From Cytophagales bacterium (lineage in GTDB: Bacteria > Bacteroidota > Bacteroidia > Cytophagales > Spirosomataceae): 64,000 nt of DNA. The stretch covers positions 112,074 through 176,073 of the forward strand of contig RDXN01000035.1 of NCBI GenBank assembly GCA_004292855.1. Reading direction: 5' to 3'. Both the position numbers and the translations under genes were made by a program. The notes below the pieces were generated by a model, which was not told the origin of the DNA, ran no database searches, and saw only the letters and a list, made by a program, of their open reading frames with translations. Positions 19,399 to 30,441 of this stretch are shown here, in pieces; position 1 is the stretch's first letter; every line of letters starts with the position of its first letter.

Positions 19399-20284
19399 AT
19401 TTATTTATGACATTAACAATCTCCTTAGGAAATTGATACAGGGTATAATCAAAGTTTGCGTCCTCGCAATGCTTTTCAAATGCGTATGAATGTGCTTGGA
19501 AAGCCTCAAATAGGCTTTTGTGTTCTTGCACAATTAGTTTACTATATTCATCGATTAATGCAGAAATATTTCGGTTGTTAGGCAAAATCTTCTCCCTCCT
19601 TGACTTATACCATAGTGTCATGTCCTCTCTTAGAGGCCCCACTCCATCAGCCCCCGAATTCGGACCGAACATCTTAAAAATGAGGCTATTTTCGTCAAAA
19701 TATGTTTTCAGAGCCGCACATAAATCTTCGAACGACTTGATAACAGGAAGAGTGTTCTTTGTTGCAACATCACTGAACTGAGATTCTAGTAGCTCTTTTA
19801 TTGCAAGTATTTTGGTTAAGTCATTTTTTTCGTTGAGAAGAACGTATAGGGTCGCAAAATCTATAATGTTTTTACCTCCATCAAAGTGGAAATACGGCTC
19901 CGTCACTTTGTCTATAGCCTCTTGACTGTATGCCTTTTGCCGACCACTTAACACCAGAATCTTCAATTCCTCATAATTATTGTAGTGTCCATTTTCAGTA
20001 TATTTTAGTAGTGTTTTTTTTACCTTTCCAATATTTGATGTTGCAGTAACTTGTACAGCTAATTTTCCGGTTTTATCGCGCAAATCGATGCTGTTATAAT
20101 TCTTACCCTCCACGTAATTTGTGTTTTCAAAATCACAATCAAAAATAATATTGAGTATTTTTATTAGTATATTTTCTGCATGAATATTAATACTAAATTC
20201 ACTATTATTATTTAATATGTTGACTTGTTCTTTGAATCTTGCAAAATACTTAGTGACAGCTTGGAGTAATTCTTGTTGCTTCAT
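19385..20284 (-). CDS. SMEK-domain protein (putative nuclease-like or sensor domain)
   Basis: 299 residues. The N-terminal half has the SMEK-domain pattern: NINIHAENILIKILNIIFDCDFENTNY, then NYNSIDLRDKTGKLAVQVTATS (Asp67 and Gln78-Val-Thr), resembling a degenerate PD-(D/E)XK core. A block EELKILVLSGRQ follows. The C-terminal half (about 175-299) is helical, with an FGPNSGADGVGPLRE turn near 210 and no family I recognise. SMEK domains are common in genomic islands and predicted defence genes. First gene of a three-gene AT-rich operon; -7-like box at 20328-20335. Confidence 0.7.
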   Translation of the reverse strand: MKQQELLQAVTKYFARFKEQVNILNNNSEFSINIHAENILIKILNIIFDCDFENTNYVEGKNYNSIDLRDKTGKLAVQVTATSNIGKVKKTLLKYTENGHYNNYEELKILVLSGRQKAYSQEAIDKVTEPYFHFDGGKNIIDFATLYVLLNEKNDLTKILAIKELLESQFSDVATKNTLPVIKSFEDLCAALKTYFDENSLIFKMFGPNSGADGVGPLREDMTLWYKSRREKILPNNRNISALIDEYSKLIVQEHKSLFEAFQAHSYAFEKHCEDANFDYTLYQFPKEIVNVINKFANA

Positions 20285-20327
20285 TGTTGAAATTCTCTAA
20301 TAACATTTGATTAGAAAGTCAATAGCC

Positions 20328-20335
20328 CAAATATA
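20328..20335 (-). promoter_or_regulatory. Candidate -7 box for the SMEK operon
   Basis: Reads TATATTTG on the minus strand, 44 bases before the SMEK start codon. No convincing -33 TTTG at the usual distance. Confidence 0.35.
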
Positions 20336-22034
<1,699 letters not shown>

Positions 22035-22035
<1 letters not shown>

Positions 22036-22108
22036 GTAAGCAGAGGGCAGTGGCAGTAGGCAGTCGTTCCCACGTAGCCACTGCCTACTGCCGCTGCTTA
22101 CTGCAACT
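22035..22108. repeat. GCAGTAGGCAGT-type palindrome between metY and metX
   Basis: Left arm 22035-22064 (AGTAAGCAG, GGCAGTGGCAGTAGGCAGT) pairs imperfectly with right arm 22080-22108 (ACTGCCTACTGCCGCTGC). It begins at the last base of the metY stop and ends 10 bases before the metX start, filling nearly the whole spacer. Confidence 0.8.
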
Positions 22109-22117
22109 CTTTTCCCC

Positions 22118-23131
22118 TTGCATTTTTTCGACTATAAATACTCGTTTCCACTCGAAGCCGGGGGGACTCTCCCCGGCTTTCGACTGGCGTATACGACGTT
22201 TGGAACGCTCCAGAACGACGGCTCCAACGTGATTTGGGTGTGCCATGCCCTCACCGGCAACGCCGACCCCACCGACTGGTGGAACGGCATGGTGGGGCCG
22301 GGGAAATACTACGACCCGGCTAAGTGGTTCGTCGTGTGCGCCAATGTGATCGGCTCGTGTTATGGCTCCACGGGGCCACTTTCGATCAACCCCGAAACCA
22401 ACGAGCCGTTCTATCACGATTTCCCGATTATCACCATCCGCGACATGGTGGGCGCGCTCGATTTGCTTCGGCAGGAGTTGGGCATCGAGCAGATTCATGC
22501 CTGCATTGGTGGGTCGGTGGGGGGGCAGCAGGCCGTGGAGTGGGCCATTATGCAGCCCGGCCTGATCGAAAACCTCGTTTTGATTGCCACCAACGCCGTG
22601 CATTCGCCCTGGGGGATTGCCTTCAACGAGTCGCAGCGGATGGCGATTGAGGCCGACGCCACCTGGCCCGAACGTCGGGCCGATGCGGGGGCTGTGGGTA
22701 TGAAAGCGGCCCGCGCGATGGCCCTGATTTCGTACCGCAACTACGACACCTACGGCTTCACGCAGGCCCTCGACAACAACGAACAGATTGATAATTACAA
22801 AGCATCGGGGTATCAGCGTTATCAGGGCGACAAGATCGTTCAACGATTCAACGCGTTCACCTATTGGACGTTATCGAAGGTGATGGACTCGCACAACGTA
22901 GGCCGCAACCGGGGAAGTATTCCGAGGGCGTTGGAAACGATTCGCGCCCGGACGCTGGTAGTGGGTATTCGGTCGGATGTCTTGTTTCCGCCCGTCGAGC
23001 AGCAATTTCTGGCCCGCCATATACCCAATGCCGTGTATGAAGAAATCGATTCGTTGTATGGGCACGATGGGTTTCTGATCGAGTTTCGACCACTGACTCA
23101 GATCATTCGTAAGTGGTTAGAAACTATCTGA
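22118..23131 (+). CDS. metX: Homoserine O-acetyltransferase
   Basis: 337 residues. Acetylates homoserine with acetyl-CoA, supplying the MetY substrate. The alpha/beta-hydrolase fold has nucleophile Ser133 in GGSVGGQQ, where most family members have GGSMGG. The NVIGSCYGSTGP and DFPIITIRDMV segments are characteristic, and the Asp (GIRSDVLFP) and His (YGHDGFLIE) of the triad are near the C-terminus. The start is probably TTG at 22118: no ATG lies in frame between it and an in-frame stop at 22037. The palindrome that fills the spacer may have replaced the original start region. Confidence 0.94.
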   Translation: MHFFDYKYSFPLEAGGTLPGFRLAYTTFGTLQNDGSNVIWVCHALTGNADPTDWWNGMVGPGKYYDPAKWFVVCANVIGSCYGSTGPLSINPETNEPFYHDFPIITIRDMVGALDLLRQELGIEQIHACIGGSVGGQQAVEWAIMQPGLIENLVLIATNAVHSPWGIAFNESQRMAIEADATWPERRADAGAVGMKAARAMALISYRNYDTYGFTQALDNNEQIDNYKASGYQRYQGDKIVQRFNAFTYWTLSKVMDSHNVGRNRGSIPRALETIRARTLVVGIRSDVLFPPVEQQFLARHIPNAVYEEIDSLYGHDGFLIEFRPLTQIIRKWLETI

Positions 23132-23150
23132 AAATCAACTTTGAACAAGG

Positions 23151-23232
23151 CTGAAAATACCCCCAACCCCCTAAAGGGGGCTTATCTCAACGTCGGATAA
23201 AGCCCCCTTTAGGGGGTTGGGGGTATTTTCAG
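23151..23232. terminator. 33-bp palindromic hairpin after metX
   Basis: Arms 23151-23183 and 23200-23232 are exactly complementary (cores CCCCCAACCCCCTAAAGGGG and complement). Each arm itself contains a short palindrome (CCCCCTTTAGGGGG type). It lies 20 bases after the metX stop and 87 before the next gene, so it is a plausible terminator of the met operon, although it has the look of a dispersed repeat. Confidence 0.75.
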
Positions 23233-23318
23233 TTTCTTAGAAATGGATTAAAGGACCGTTGACCGACGGGTATGTATGGGTGTTAAAGTGGTTTTGATTT
23301 CGCCACTTTGACGCAATC

Positions 23319-26300
23319 ATGAAAAAACTGACCCTGCTGGCCTGGATGCTTCCGGTCATCGCCTTTGCTCAAACTCCTCTCCAAAATTTCCAAACCCCAC
23401 CCGATGCCGCTAGACCCCGCGTGTGGTGGCACTGGATGAACGGCAACATCACCAAAGAGGGCATTACCAAAGACCTCGAATGGATGAAGCGCGTGGGCAT
23501 TGGTGGGTTTCAGAACTTCGATGCCAGTTTGTTTACGCCCAATGTGGTCCCCAAAAAGCTGGTGTTTATGACGCCCGACTGGAAAGACGCGTTCCGGCAC
23601 ACCACCGACCTGGCCACAAAACTCGGCCTGGAAATGGCCATTGCCGGGTCGCCGGGGTGGAGCGTGACGGGTGGTCCCTGGGTGCCCCCCGCCGATGCCA
23701 TGAAGAAATACGTTTGGTCGGAAACGCGCGTGACTGGTGGGCAGGCGTTTACAGGCAAACTACCGCAACCGCCCAACACGACGGGTAAGTTTCAAAACGT
23801 GGCCATAGCCTCAGCGGGGATCATGGGCGGGCCTCCGAAAGAGATCAAAACGTATTACGCCGATGCCGCCGTGATTGCCTACCGGCTCCCGGCTACTGAA
23901 AAATCGCTGGCTTCGCTGAACCCAAAAGTTACGTCGAGTGGAGGCTCGTTTGCCCTGGCCGATCTGGTCGATGGCGACCTGAACAAGACCACTATGCTGC
24001 CGCCGATGGAGGTGGGGCAGGATATGTGGGTCCAATACGAGTTTGAGAGTCCGCAGACAGTCAAGGCGTTCACCATCGTGGGCGCACCCCCGGCGGGCGA
24101 GTTGGCCGAGTTCAACGGGATGCCCGACAACCGGGGCCTCAAGGTGAGCGACGATGGCGTGACCTTCCGCGACGTGGTTGTGATTCGGGGCAGTACGGTC
24201 CCGCAAAGCACGGTGAGCATTGCGCCAACAACGGCTAAATACTTTCGGTTTACCTTCAAAACGGAGCAGTCGGGGCCAAACATGATTGCCGTGATGATGG
24301 GCGGCAAGGCCGAACCCGGCAAGCCGCAGGGCGTTCCCGTGGCCGAACTCGTCCTGCACAACACCGACCGCGTGGACCTGTTCGAGCAGAAAGCGGGCTT
24401 CAACCCCTGGCGCGAAACCACCCCCACCCGCGTAACCCCCAACGCCGACGCGGTTCCACTCGAAGACGTAGTGGATCTGACGGGAAAAATGGGTGCGGAC
24501 GGAACTCTTAACTGGACACCGCCAGCAGGCCCAGCATCCACTGCGGATTGGATCGTGATGCGGCTCGGTTCCGCGCTCACAGGCCGCGAAAACCACCCGG
24601 CCTCGCCCGAAGCCACGGGCCTGGAGGTCGACAAGCTCGACAAGGTGGCCGTTCGGAAATACATCGACACCTATCTGGACATGTACAAAGACGCCACCGG
24701 CGACCGGCTGGGCGCGAAGGGCCTCGAATACATGATTCTGGACTCGTACGAAGCGGGCCACATGAACTGGACCAAAGAAATGCCCGCCGAGTTTCAGAAA
24801 CGACGCGGCTATTCGCTCATGCCGTATTTGCCGGTGCTTTCGGGTCGGGTGATTAACAGTGCTGAAGCAAGCGAAAAATTCCTCTGGGATTTCCGCAAAA
24901 CCATCGGTGAGATGATCGTGGAGAACCATTACGAGGTCATCGGCGATGCGCTGAAGGCACGGGGTATGAAACGCTATACCGAATCGCACGAGGGCGGGCG
25001 TATCTATCTGGCCGATGGCATGGATGTAAAACGCCGGGCCGATATTCCGATGTCGGCGATGTGGACGCCGGGAAGTTTGGCGGGTGGAGCCGACGAAGAA
25101 ATTCGGAGCGAGGCCGACATTCGCGAGGCTGCTTCGGTGGCGCACATCTACGGCAAACCGTTTGTGGCTGCCGAGTCGATGACGTCGGTGGGCAACGGAT
25201 TCAGTTTTCACCCCGAAAAACTCAAACGCACCGCCGACCTCGAAATGGCGTCGGGCCTGAATCGCTTTGTGATTCACACGTCGGTGCATCAGCCACTCGA
25301 CGACAAGAAACCTGGTTTCTCGCTCGGGCCGTTCGGGCAGTATTTTGGGCGGCAGGAGACTTGGGCCGAACAGGCCAAACCCTGGGTCGATTACCTGAGC
25401 CGGTCCTGCCATATGCTTCAGCAGGGTAAGCCCGTGGTCGATGTGCTGGTTTATTACGGCGAAAATAACAATATCACCCAGCTTTGCACCGAGAAGCTGC
25501 CCGCCGTGCCTGCCGGTTATGCGTACGACTTTGCCAATGCGTCGGTGATAAAAGACGCCCTGCGCGTGGAAAATGGCGGCCCCGCGTCCGGGCAAATCGT
25601 TACGCCAAGCGGCCAAACCTACCGGGTGTTGGCCCTGCACGAGTCGGCCAAAAACATGACCCTGCCTGTGTTGACGAAATTGGGGGAACTGGTCAAAGCG
25701 GGTATGAAGGTTGTTGGAGCCAAACCCGAACGCTCGCCAAGCCTGAGCGACAATCCCGATGCTTTCAACTACATGGTCAACGAAATTTGGAGTCACCCGA
25801 ACGTTTCGACCAAGCCGCTCGACGCCGTTTTGAGTGAGATGAAGGTTCAAAAAGATGTGGACATAACGGGTAATAAAGCCGAGCGCGGCCCGGCCCCCGT
25901 CTTGTTCGTCCATCGCCAAACCGAGACGGGTGATCTGTATTGGCTCGACAGCCGCAGTGCCGACCCCAACGAGGCTACGGTCAGCTTCCGCATAACGGGC
26001 AAAGTGCCGATGTTGTGGCACCCCGAAACGGGTAAAACCGAGCGGGTTTCGTACCAAATCAAAGACGGTCGGACGATTGTGCCGCTCAAGTTTGACCCCT
26101 GGGAATCATACTTTATTGTGTTTGGCGAGAAAGCCACCGCAACCGCCTATACCAAACCCGCTGTGACGGAGTCGCTTGTGGCGCAGGTGTCGGGCGCGTG
26201 GAAAGTAGGCTTTCAGGAGGGGAGGGGCGCACCCACTCAAACCACGTTGGACGCGCTGGCCTCTCTTCACGAAAATGCCGACCCAGGTATCAAATACTTC

Positions 26301-26678
26301 TCCGGCACAGCGGCTTACCAGAACACCCTGACCGTTCCGGCCCTGCCCAAAAACGCCCGCTACCTGCTCGATTTGGGCGAGGTGAAGAATCTGGCTGAGG
26401 TGGTCGTAAACGGCAAAACAGTGGGAACGGTCTGGAAAAAACCCTTCCGTCTGGACATCACCGATGCTCTCAAAGCGGGCAGCAACACGGTGCAGGTGCG
26501 CGTGACTAACCTCTGGGTAAACCGACTCATTGGCGATGCTCAACCGGGTGTCACGAATAAAATTACTTACACAACGATGCCGTTCTACCGCGCTGAATCG
26601 CCCTTGCTGCCATCGGGCTTGCTGGGACCGGTTCGAGTGGTAGCGCAAACGGTGGGTAAGACGGTTGCACAGAAGTAA
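23319..26678 (+). CDS. GH106-type alpha-L-rhamnosidase, secreted
   Basis: 1119 residues with a clean signal peptide (about 1-18, MKKLTLLAWMLPVIAFAQ). The N-terminal catalytic region has GH106 sequences: RPRVWWHWMNGNITKEGITKDLEWMKRVGIGGFQNFD, GSPGWSVTGGPWVPPADAMKKYVWSE, and further on DSYEAGHMNWTKEMPAEFQKRRGY with HEGGRIYLADGMD. The C-terminus (about 985-1100) is a galactose-binding-like beta-sandwich (YLLDLGEVKNLAEVVVNGKTVGTVWKKPF). It should remove terminal alpha-L-rhamnose from plant polysaccharides or phenolic rhamnosides in the periplasm. Its stop overlaps the next start by one base (TAATG), so the GH35 gene is translationally coupled. Confidence 0.9.
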   Translation: MKKLTLLAWMLPVIAFAQTPLQNFQTPPDAARPRVWWHWMNGNITKEGITKDLEWMKRVGIGGFQNFDASLFTPNVVPKKLVFMTPDWKDAFRHTTDLATKLGLEMAIAGSPGWSVTGGPWVPPADAMKKYVWSETRVTGGQAFTGKLPQPPNTTGKFQNVAIASAGIMGGPPKEIKTYYADAAVIAYRLPATEKSLASLNPKVTSSGGSFALADLVDGDLNKTTMLPPMEVGQDMWVQYEFESPQTVKAFTIVGAPPAGELAEFNGMPDNRGLKVSDDGVTFRDVVVIRGSTVPQSTVSIAPTTAKYFRFTFKTEQSGPNMIAVMMGGKAEPGKPQGVPVAELVLHNTDRVDLFEQKAGFNPWRETTPTRVTPNADAVPLEDVVDLTGKMGADGTLNWTPPAGPASTADWIVMRLGSALTGRENHPASPEATGLEVDKLDKVAVRKYIDTYLDMYKDATGDRLGAKGLEYMILDSYEAGHMNWTKEMPAEFQKRRGYSLMPYLPVLSGRVINSAEASEKFLWDFRKTIGEMIVENHYEVIGDALKARGMKRYTESHEGGRIYLADGMDVKRRADIPMSAMWTPGSLAGGADEEIRSEADIREAASVAHIYGKPFVAAESMTSVGNGFSFHPEKLKRTADLEMASGLNRFVIHTSVHQPLDDKKPGFSLGPFGQYFGRQETWAEQAKPWVDYLSRSCHMLQQGKPVVDVLVYYGENNNITQLCTEKLPAVPAGYAYDFANASVIKDALRVENGGPASGQIVTPSGQTYRVLALHESAKNMTLPVLTKLGELVKAGMKVVGAKPERSPSLSDNPDAFNYMVNEIWSHPNVSTKPLDAVLSEMKVQKDVDITGNKAERGPAPVLFVHRQTETGDLYWLDSRSADPNEATVSFRITGKVPMLWHPETGKTERVSYQIKDGRTIVPLKFDPWESYFIVFGEKATATAYTKPAVTESLVAQVSGAWKVGFQEGRGAPTQTTLDALASLHENADPGIKYFSGTAAYQNTLTVPALPKNARYLLDLGEVKNLAEVVVNGKTVGTVWKKPFRLDITDALKAGSNTVQVRVTNLWVNRLIGDAQPGVTNKITYTTMPFYRAESPLLPSGLLGPVRVVAQTVGKTVAQK

Positions 26679-28399
26679 TGAAGAGTCTTATCCATGTTAC
26701 CCTGCTGATTACCCTCGGTTTTTCAGCCTTTTCGCAGTCGTACAAACAGCCTCCACATCTGGAGCGCAGAGGCAATGCTGTGCAGCTTGTTGTGCGGGAT
26801 AAACCCTTTCTGGTGTTGGGGGGCGAGTTGCACAACTCCACCGTTTCGGGGGCTGCGAATATGCGTCCGGTTTGGGCGCAGTTGAAAAAGAAGCACCTGA
26901 ACACCGTGTTGGCTCCCGTTTATTGGGAGTTGATGGAGCCGGAGGAAGGGCGTTTCAACTTCGCGCTGGTCGATAGCATGATAGCCGGGGCCAGAAAACA
27001 AAACCTGCATTTGGCCTTGCTCTGGTTCGGCGCGTTCAAAACGACCTACTCGACCTACGTGCCCTCGTGGGTCAAGACCAACCCGGCTAAATACCCGCGT
27101 GTGAAAACGGATAAGGGCGAGAGTCTGCCCCTGTTGTCGGTGTTTTCGGAGAACAACCTGCGTGCCAATGCCAATGCGTTTCGGGTATTGATGCAGCACA
27201 TTCGGCAGGTCGATGCACGGCAGCAAACCGTGATTATGGTGCAGGTGGAGAACGAAGTGGGCTTGTTCAACATGGCTCGTGACCACAGCAACGAGGCCAA
27301 TACAGCTTACAGTCAGGGTGTTCCGGCAGACATGACGCGCTATTTGGCCGCCAACAAAGGCAAGTTGCAGCCGGAACTGGACAGCATCTGGCAGGCAAAC
27401 GGAGCCAAAACGTCGGGCAGTTGGGAGGCCGTGTTTGGGCCGAACGTGCTGGATGAGAAAAACCCGCGTGTACTGTCGAACCTGGCCGACGAACTGTTCA
27501 CGGCTTACCACTATACCAACTACGTGGGTCGGTTGGCGGCAGCGGGCAAGGAAGCGTACCCCCTGCCGATGTTTGTGAATGCCTGGCCCAAAATGCCGGG
27601 GTTCACGGGTGTTCCGGGCAAATATCCAAGTGGTGGGCCGGTCCCGCACCTTCTCGACGTCTGGCGGGCTAACGCCCCAAGTATAGATTTCATTACGCCC
27701 AACGTGTATGCGCCCAAACCGGGCGTTTACGCGCTCGCCGAACAGTATCATCGGTCAGGCAACCCCTTGTTTATTCCCGAAATCCGCAGCGGTCTCGAAC
27801 CGGCTAATCTGGCGTTGTGGCTTTATGGGCAACACGATGCGATGGGTGTGGCCCCGTTCGGGATTGATGGCAACCCGAATGAGGAAGACCCCTTTACGCA
27901 CACCTTTGCCGTGTTAGAACAGATGCAGGAGATGGTTTTGGCGCATCAGGGGAAGGGTACAATGGCGGGTGTTTTTGTGGACTCGACCGCCAAAACACAA
28001 ACGTTTACCCTGAACAATTACGCCGTGAAAGCCAATCTGGTCACGCCCCGCCGGTTTCCGGGTGGGCCACCGCCCCCCAAAGGGCCTCCGTTGGCGGGTG
28101 GCCTGATCATCGCAACCGGCCCCGACGAGTTTTTGGCCGTTGGCAAAGACTACGAACTCACCTTTACGCCCCTCACCCCCGACCCGCAGAAGCCCCACCT
28201 CGATGTGGACTACATGGACGAGGGAACGTTTGAGAAAGGCAAATGGATAACAACCCGGCGGCTCAACGGCGACGAAGGCACGGGGGGCGGAAGCATCGGC
28301 AGCTTCGCGGTCAAGGATTTACGGACGGGTGCGCTGCGTTTTCAGAATGATGGTTCTGGCTCGTTCCGAATCGTCAAGATTCGCTTTTATCGGTATTAA
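26678..28399 (+). CDS. GH35-like beta-galactosidase with DUF5597-type C-terminus
   Basis: 573 residues with a signal peptide (about 1-19, cleavage after AFSQ). The GH35/GH42-type TIM barrel shows LVVRDKPFLVLGGELHNS, VYWELMEPEEGRFNF, the acid/base pair Asn192-Glu193 in VQVENEVG, and nucleophile Glu368 in LFIPEIRSG. The C-terminal 190 residues (from about 380) fit the DUF5597 beta domain. Likely activity is removal of beta-linked galactose or glucose from oligosaccharides or glycosides in the periplasm. Translation is coupled to the rhamnosidase gene through the TAATG overlap. Confidence 0.85.
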   Translation: MKSLIHVTLLITLGFSAFSQSYKQPPHLERRGNAVQLVVRDKPFLVLGGELHNSTVSGAANMRPVWAQLKKKHLNTVLAPVYWELMEPEEGRFNFALVDSMIAGARKQNLHLALLWFGAFKTTYSTYVPSWVKTNPAKYPRVKTDKGESLPLLSVFSENNLRANANAFRVLMQHIRQVDARQQTVIMVQVENEVGLFNMARDHSNEANTAYSQGVPADMTRYLAANKGKLQPELDSIWQANGAKTSGSWEAVFGPNVLDEKNPRVLSNLADELFTAYHYTNYVGRLAAAGKEAYPLPMFVNAWPKMPGFTGVPGKYPSGGPVPHLLDVWRANAPSIDFITPNVYAPKPGVYALAEQYHRSGNPLFIPEIRSGLEPANLALWLYGQHDAMGVAPFGIDGNPNEEDPFTHTFAVLEQMQEMVLAHQGKGTMAGVFVDSTAKTQTFTLNNYAVKANLVTPRRFPGGPPPPKGPPLAGGLIIATGPDEFLAVGKDYELTFTPLTPDPQKPHLDVDYMDEGTFEKGKWITTRRLNGDEGTGGGSIGSFAVKDLRTGALRFQNDGSGSFRIVKIRFYRY

Positions 28400-28432
28400 A
28401 GAGAGAGGGTATAGCAAGTTTGGTGCATAGAT

Positions 28433-28525
28433 TTTTTGTCATTCCGAGGCACGAGGAATCTAGCTTACCTACGGTCGATTTGACTAAACCAAGAGTAGAT
28501 TCCTCGTGCCTCGGAATGACAAAAA
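28433..28525. repeat. Family-E palindrome, copy 1
   Basis: Perfect 30-bp arms 28433-28462 and 28496-28525 (TTTTTGTCATTCCGAGGCAC start) surround a 33-nt non-palindromic centre. This copy carries ATTCC/GGAAT where the others have ATCCC/GGGAT, changed on both arms. It lies between the GH35 stop and the esterase start. Confidence 0.92.
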
Positions 28526-28566
28526 CTGTACTGACTGCCTTTCCTATAACTAATCCCCAAACCAAT

Positions 28567-30228
28567 ATGAACCCCGTTAACCGCCGTGATTTTCTGTCGC
28601 AACTGTCGCTGGTAACGGCGGCTATCACGTTACCAACTCACTCATTTGCAGCCTATAAGCGAGCCGAAGAGTCAACCGAGGTCGAAACGGCGTATGGCCG
28701 AATCCGGGGTACGCGCAACGACGGCGTAACGATCTTCAAGGGCGTTCCCTACGCTGGTCGGACGTCGGGTGATCGGCGGTTTCGGGCTGCGGCCCCGCTC
28801 GACCCGTGGACGGGCGTGCGGGATGCCCTGACGGTTGGGGCACCGGCCATCCAGAACCCGCGCCGGAACGAACCCGCCCCCTCCGAAGACTGCCTGTTCC
28901 TGAACATCTGGACACCCGCCTGCGACAATCGGAAACGTCCGGTTATGTTCTACAACCACGGGGGTGGTTTCGTGATCGGCTCAGGAGCTTCCGGGGGGCA
29001 GGATGGGGCTAACCTGGCTCGCAACTTCGACGTGGTTGTGGTGCAAACCAACCATAGGCTGGGGTTGCTGGGGTTTTTGTATCTGGATGAACTGGCCGGG
29101 GCCGACTACGCCGGGTCGGGCAACCGGGGGATGGAGGATATTCTAGCTGGTTTGAAATGGGTTCATCAGAACATCACGCAGTTTGGGGGTGATCCTAACA
29201 ACGTCATGATTTGGGGCGAATCGGGGGGCGGGGCCAAAACGTCGTGTTTGTATGCCATGCCCGAAGCAGCCCCGTATTTCAACAGAGCGTCGATTGAGAG
29301 CGGACCGGGCGTTCGGATGATGACCCCCGACACAGCCGCCGAAACCACGGCTATGCTGTTAAAAGAACTGGACATTACCCCCAAAGACTGGCGCAAACTG
29401 CTCGACGTTCCGGCGGCTGACCTGCTCGCCATGCAGGCGAAATTGCCCTTTGTGCCGCCGTTTCAGGAGAAAAATAAGAACAAAGGCCCCATGCAGCGCA
29501 ACGCGGGTGGGTTTGGGCCGGTGGTCGATGGGGGCTTGCTACCCAACCACCCGTTCGATCCGGGGGCACCGAAAATCTCGCGAGATAAACCGCTGCTTGT
29601 GGGTTGGAACGAGGACGAGTACACGTTTTTTGCTTGGGAACGGAAAGACACCGAGTTTGCAAAATTGGACTTTGACACCCTGCGCCAAAAGCTCGAACCG
29701 CAATACGGAGCCGACGCCCCCAAAATCATCGACGCTTACCGCAAAGCCCGCCCGACGGCTTCGGCCCCAGATATTTTCGTAGCTGTTTCGTCGATCACGA
29801 TGATGGGCCTGGGGTCGGTGGATATTGCCGAGAAAAAGGCCAAACAAGGTGGGGCACCGGTCTATCTGTACAACTTCGGGTATAAGTCGGAGAAGAAGAT
29901 TCCCGGCACGGACTACGCGATGGGGACGCCCCACGCGATGGACATTTCGTTCAAATTCAACAACGAGATTCCCCCACGCGATGGCTCCCCCGCCCGCGAG
30001 AGCTTCTTCGGCGGCAACCGCCCCGAACGCTTTACGGCCTCGCACAACTTCGCCGAACTCTGGACCACCTTCGCCCGAACAGGCAAACCTGCCGCCAAAA
30101 ACGCCCCCGAATGGCCCGCCTATACCGCCAAAAACCGCTCGACCATGCGGATCAGCGAAAACTGCGAGGTGATACCGAACCGTTTCAGTGAGGAATTGGC
30201 TATGTGGCGGTCAATTGGGAAATTGTAA
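28567..30228 (+). CDS. Type-B carboxylesterase with Tat signal
   Basis: 553 residues from ATG 28567. A longer frame from 28420 runs through the palindrome and is rejected. The N-terminus MNPVNRRDFLSQLSLVTAAI is a twin-arginine signal. The carboxylesterase fold shows SEDCLFLNIWTP, oxyanion HGGGF (131-135), nucleophile Ser219 in WGESGGG, and a C-terminal HAMDISFKF region supplying the likely His. The family hydrolyses esters such as acetyl, feruloyl or other acyl groups; here it probably deacylates the same plant substrate attacked by the flanking glycosidases. The substrate is inferred. Confidence 0.9.
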   Translation: MNPVNRRDFLSQLSLVTAAITLPTHSFAAYKRAEESTEVETAYGRIRGTRNDGVTIFKGVPYAGRTSGDRRFRAAAPLDPWTGVRDALTVGAPAIQNPRRNEPAPSEDCLFLNIWTPACDNRKRPVMFYNHGGGFVIGSGASGGQDGANLARNFDVVVVQTNHRLGLLGFLYLDELAGADYAGSGNRGMEDILAGLKWVHQNITQFGGDPNNVMIWGESGGGAKTSCLYAMPEAAPYFNRASIESGPGVRMMTPDTAAETTAMLLKELDITPKDWRKLLDVPAADLLAMQAKLPFVPPFQEKNKNKGPMQRNAGGFGPVVDGGLLPNHPFDPGAPKISRDKPLLVGWNEDEYTFFAWERKDTEFAKLDFDTLRQKLEPQYGADAPKIIDAYRKARPTASAPDIFVAVSSITMMGLGSVDIAEKKAKQGGAPVYLYNFGYKSEKKIPGTDYAMGTPHAMDISFKFNNEIPPRDGSPARESFFGGNRPERFTASHNFAELWTTFARTGKPAAKNAPEWPAYTAKNRSTMRISENCEVIPNRFSEELAMWRSIGKL

Positions 30229-30260
30229 ATGGAATTGTTTAAAGGTTCGTTTGTAAGCGG

Positions 30261-30385
30261 TTTTTGTCATGGCTCCGGCCACCCGGCCCGAAGAATGAGG
30301 GATCTAGCTCACTGATGGTCAACTTGAGTATTGGTAAAGTAGATCCCTCATTCTTCGGGCCGGGTGGCCGGAGCCATGACAAAAA
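30261..30385. repeat. Family-E palindrome, copy 2 (long-arm variant)
   Basis: Perfect 46-bp arms 30261-30306 and 30340-30385. Both ends (TTTTTGTCAT and GAGGGATCTA) match the other copies, but the arm contains an additional GC-rich segment (GGCTCCGGCCACCCGG) present as its exact complement in the other arm. The central 33 nt are non-palindromic. Confidence 0.93.
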
Positions 30386-30441
30386 TGCAAATCGAACTCT
30401 TTTCATAAAGTTAGAACAGTTTCATTATTGACCCTAAACCA

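Noticed and set aside
23811..26057. Very long open frame antisense to the rhamnosidase gene
   Set aside because: It mirrors the codon pattern of the GH106 gene, has low-complexity His/Arg/Gly-rich translation and no recognisable domain. Similar antisense frames lie opposite most GC-rich genes here (for example 7376-8692, 30457-31602, 39559-40596).
28420..28566. N-terminal extension of the carboxylesterase
   Set aside because: It translates a palindromic repeat and would bury the twin-arginine signal peptide that begins at 28567.
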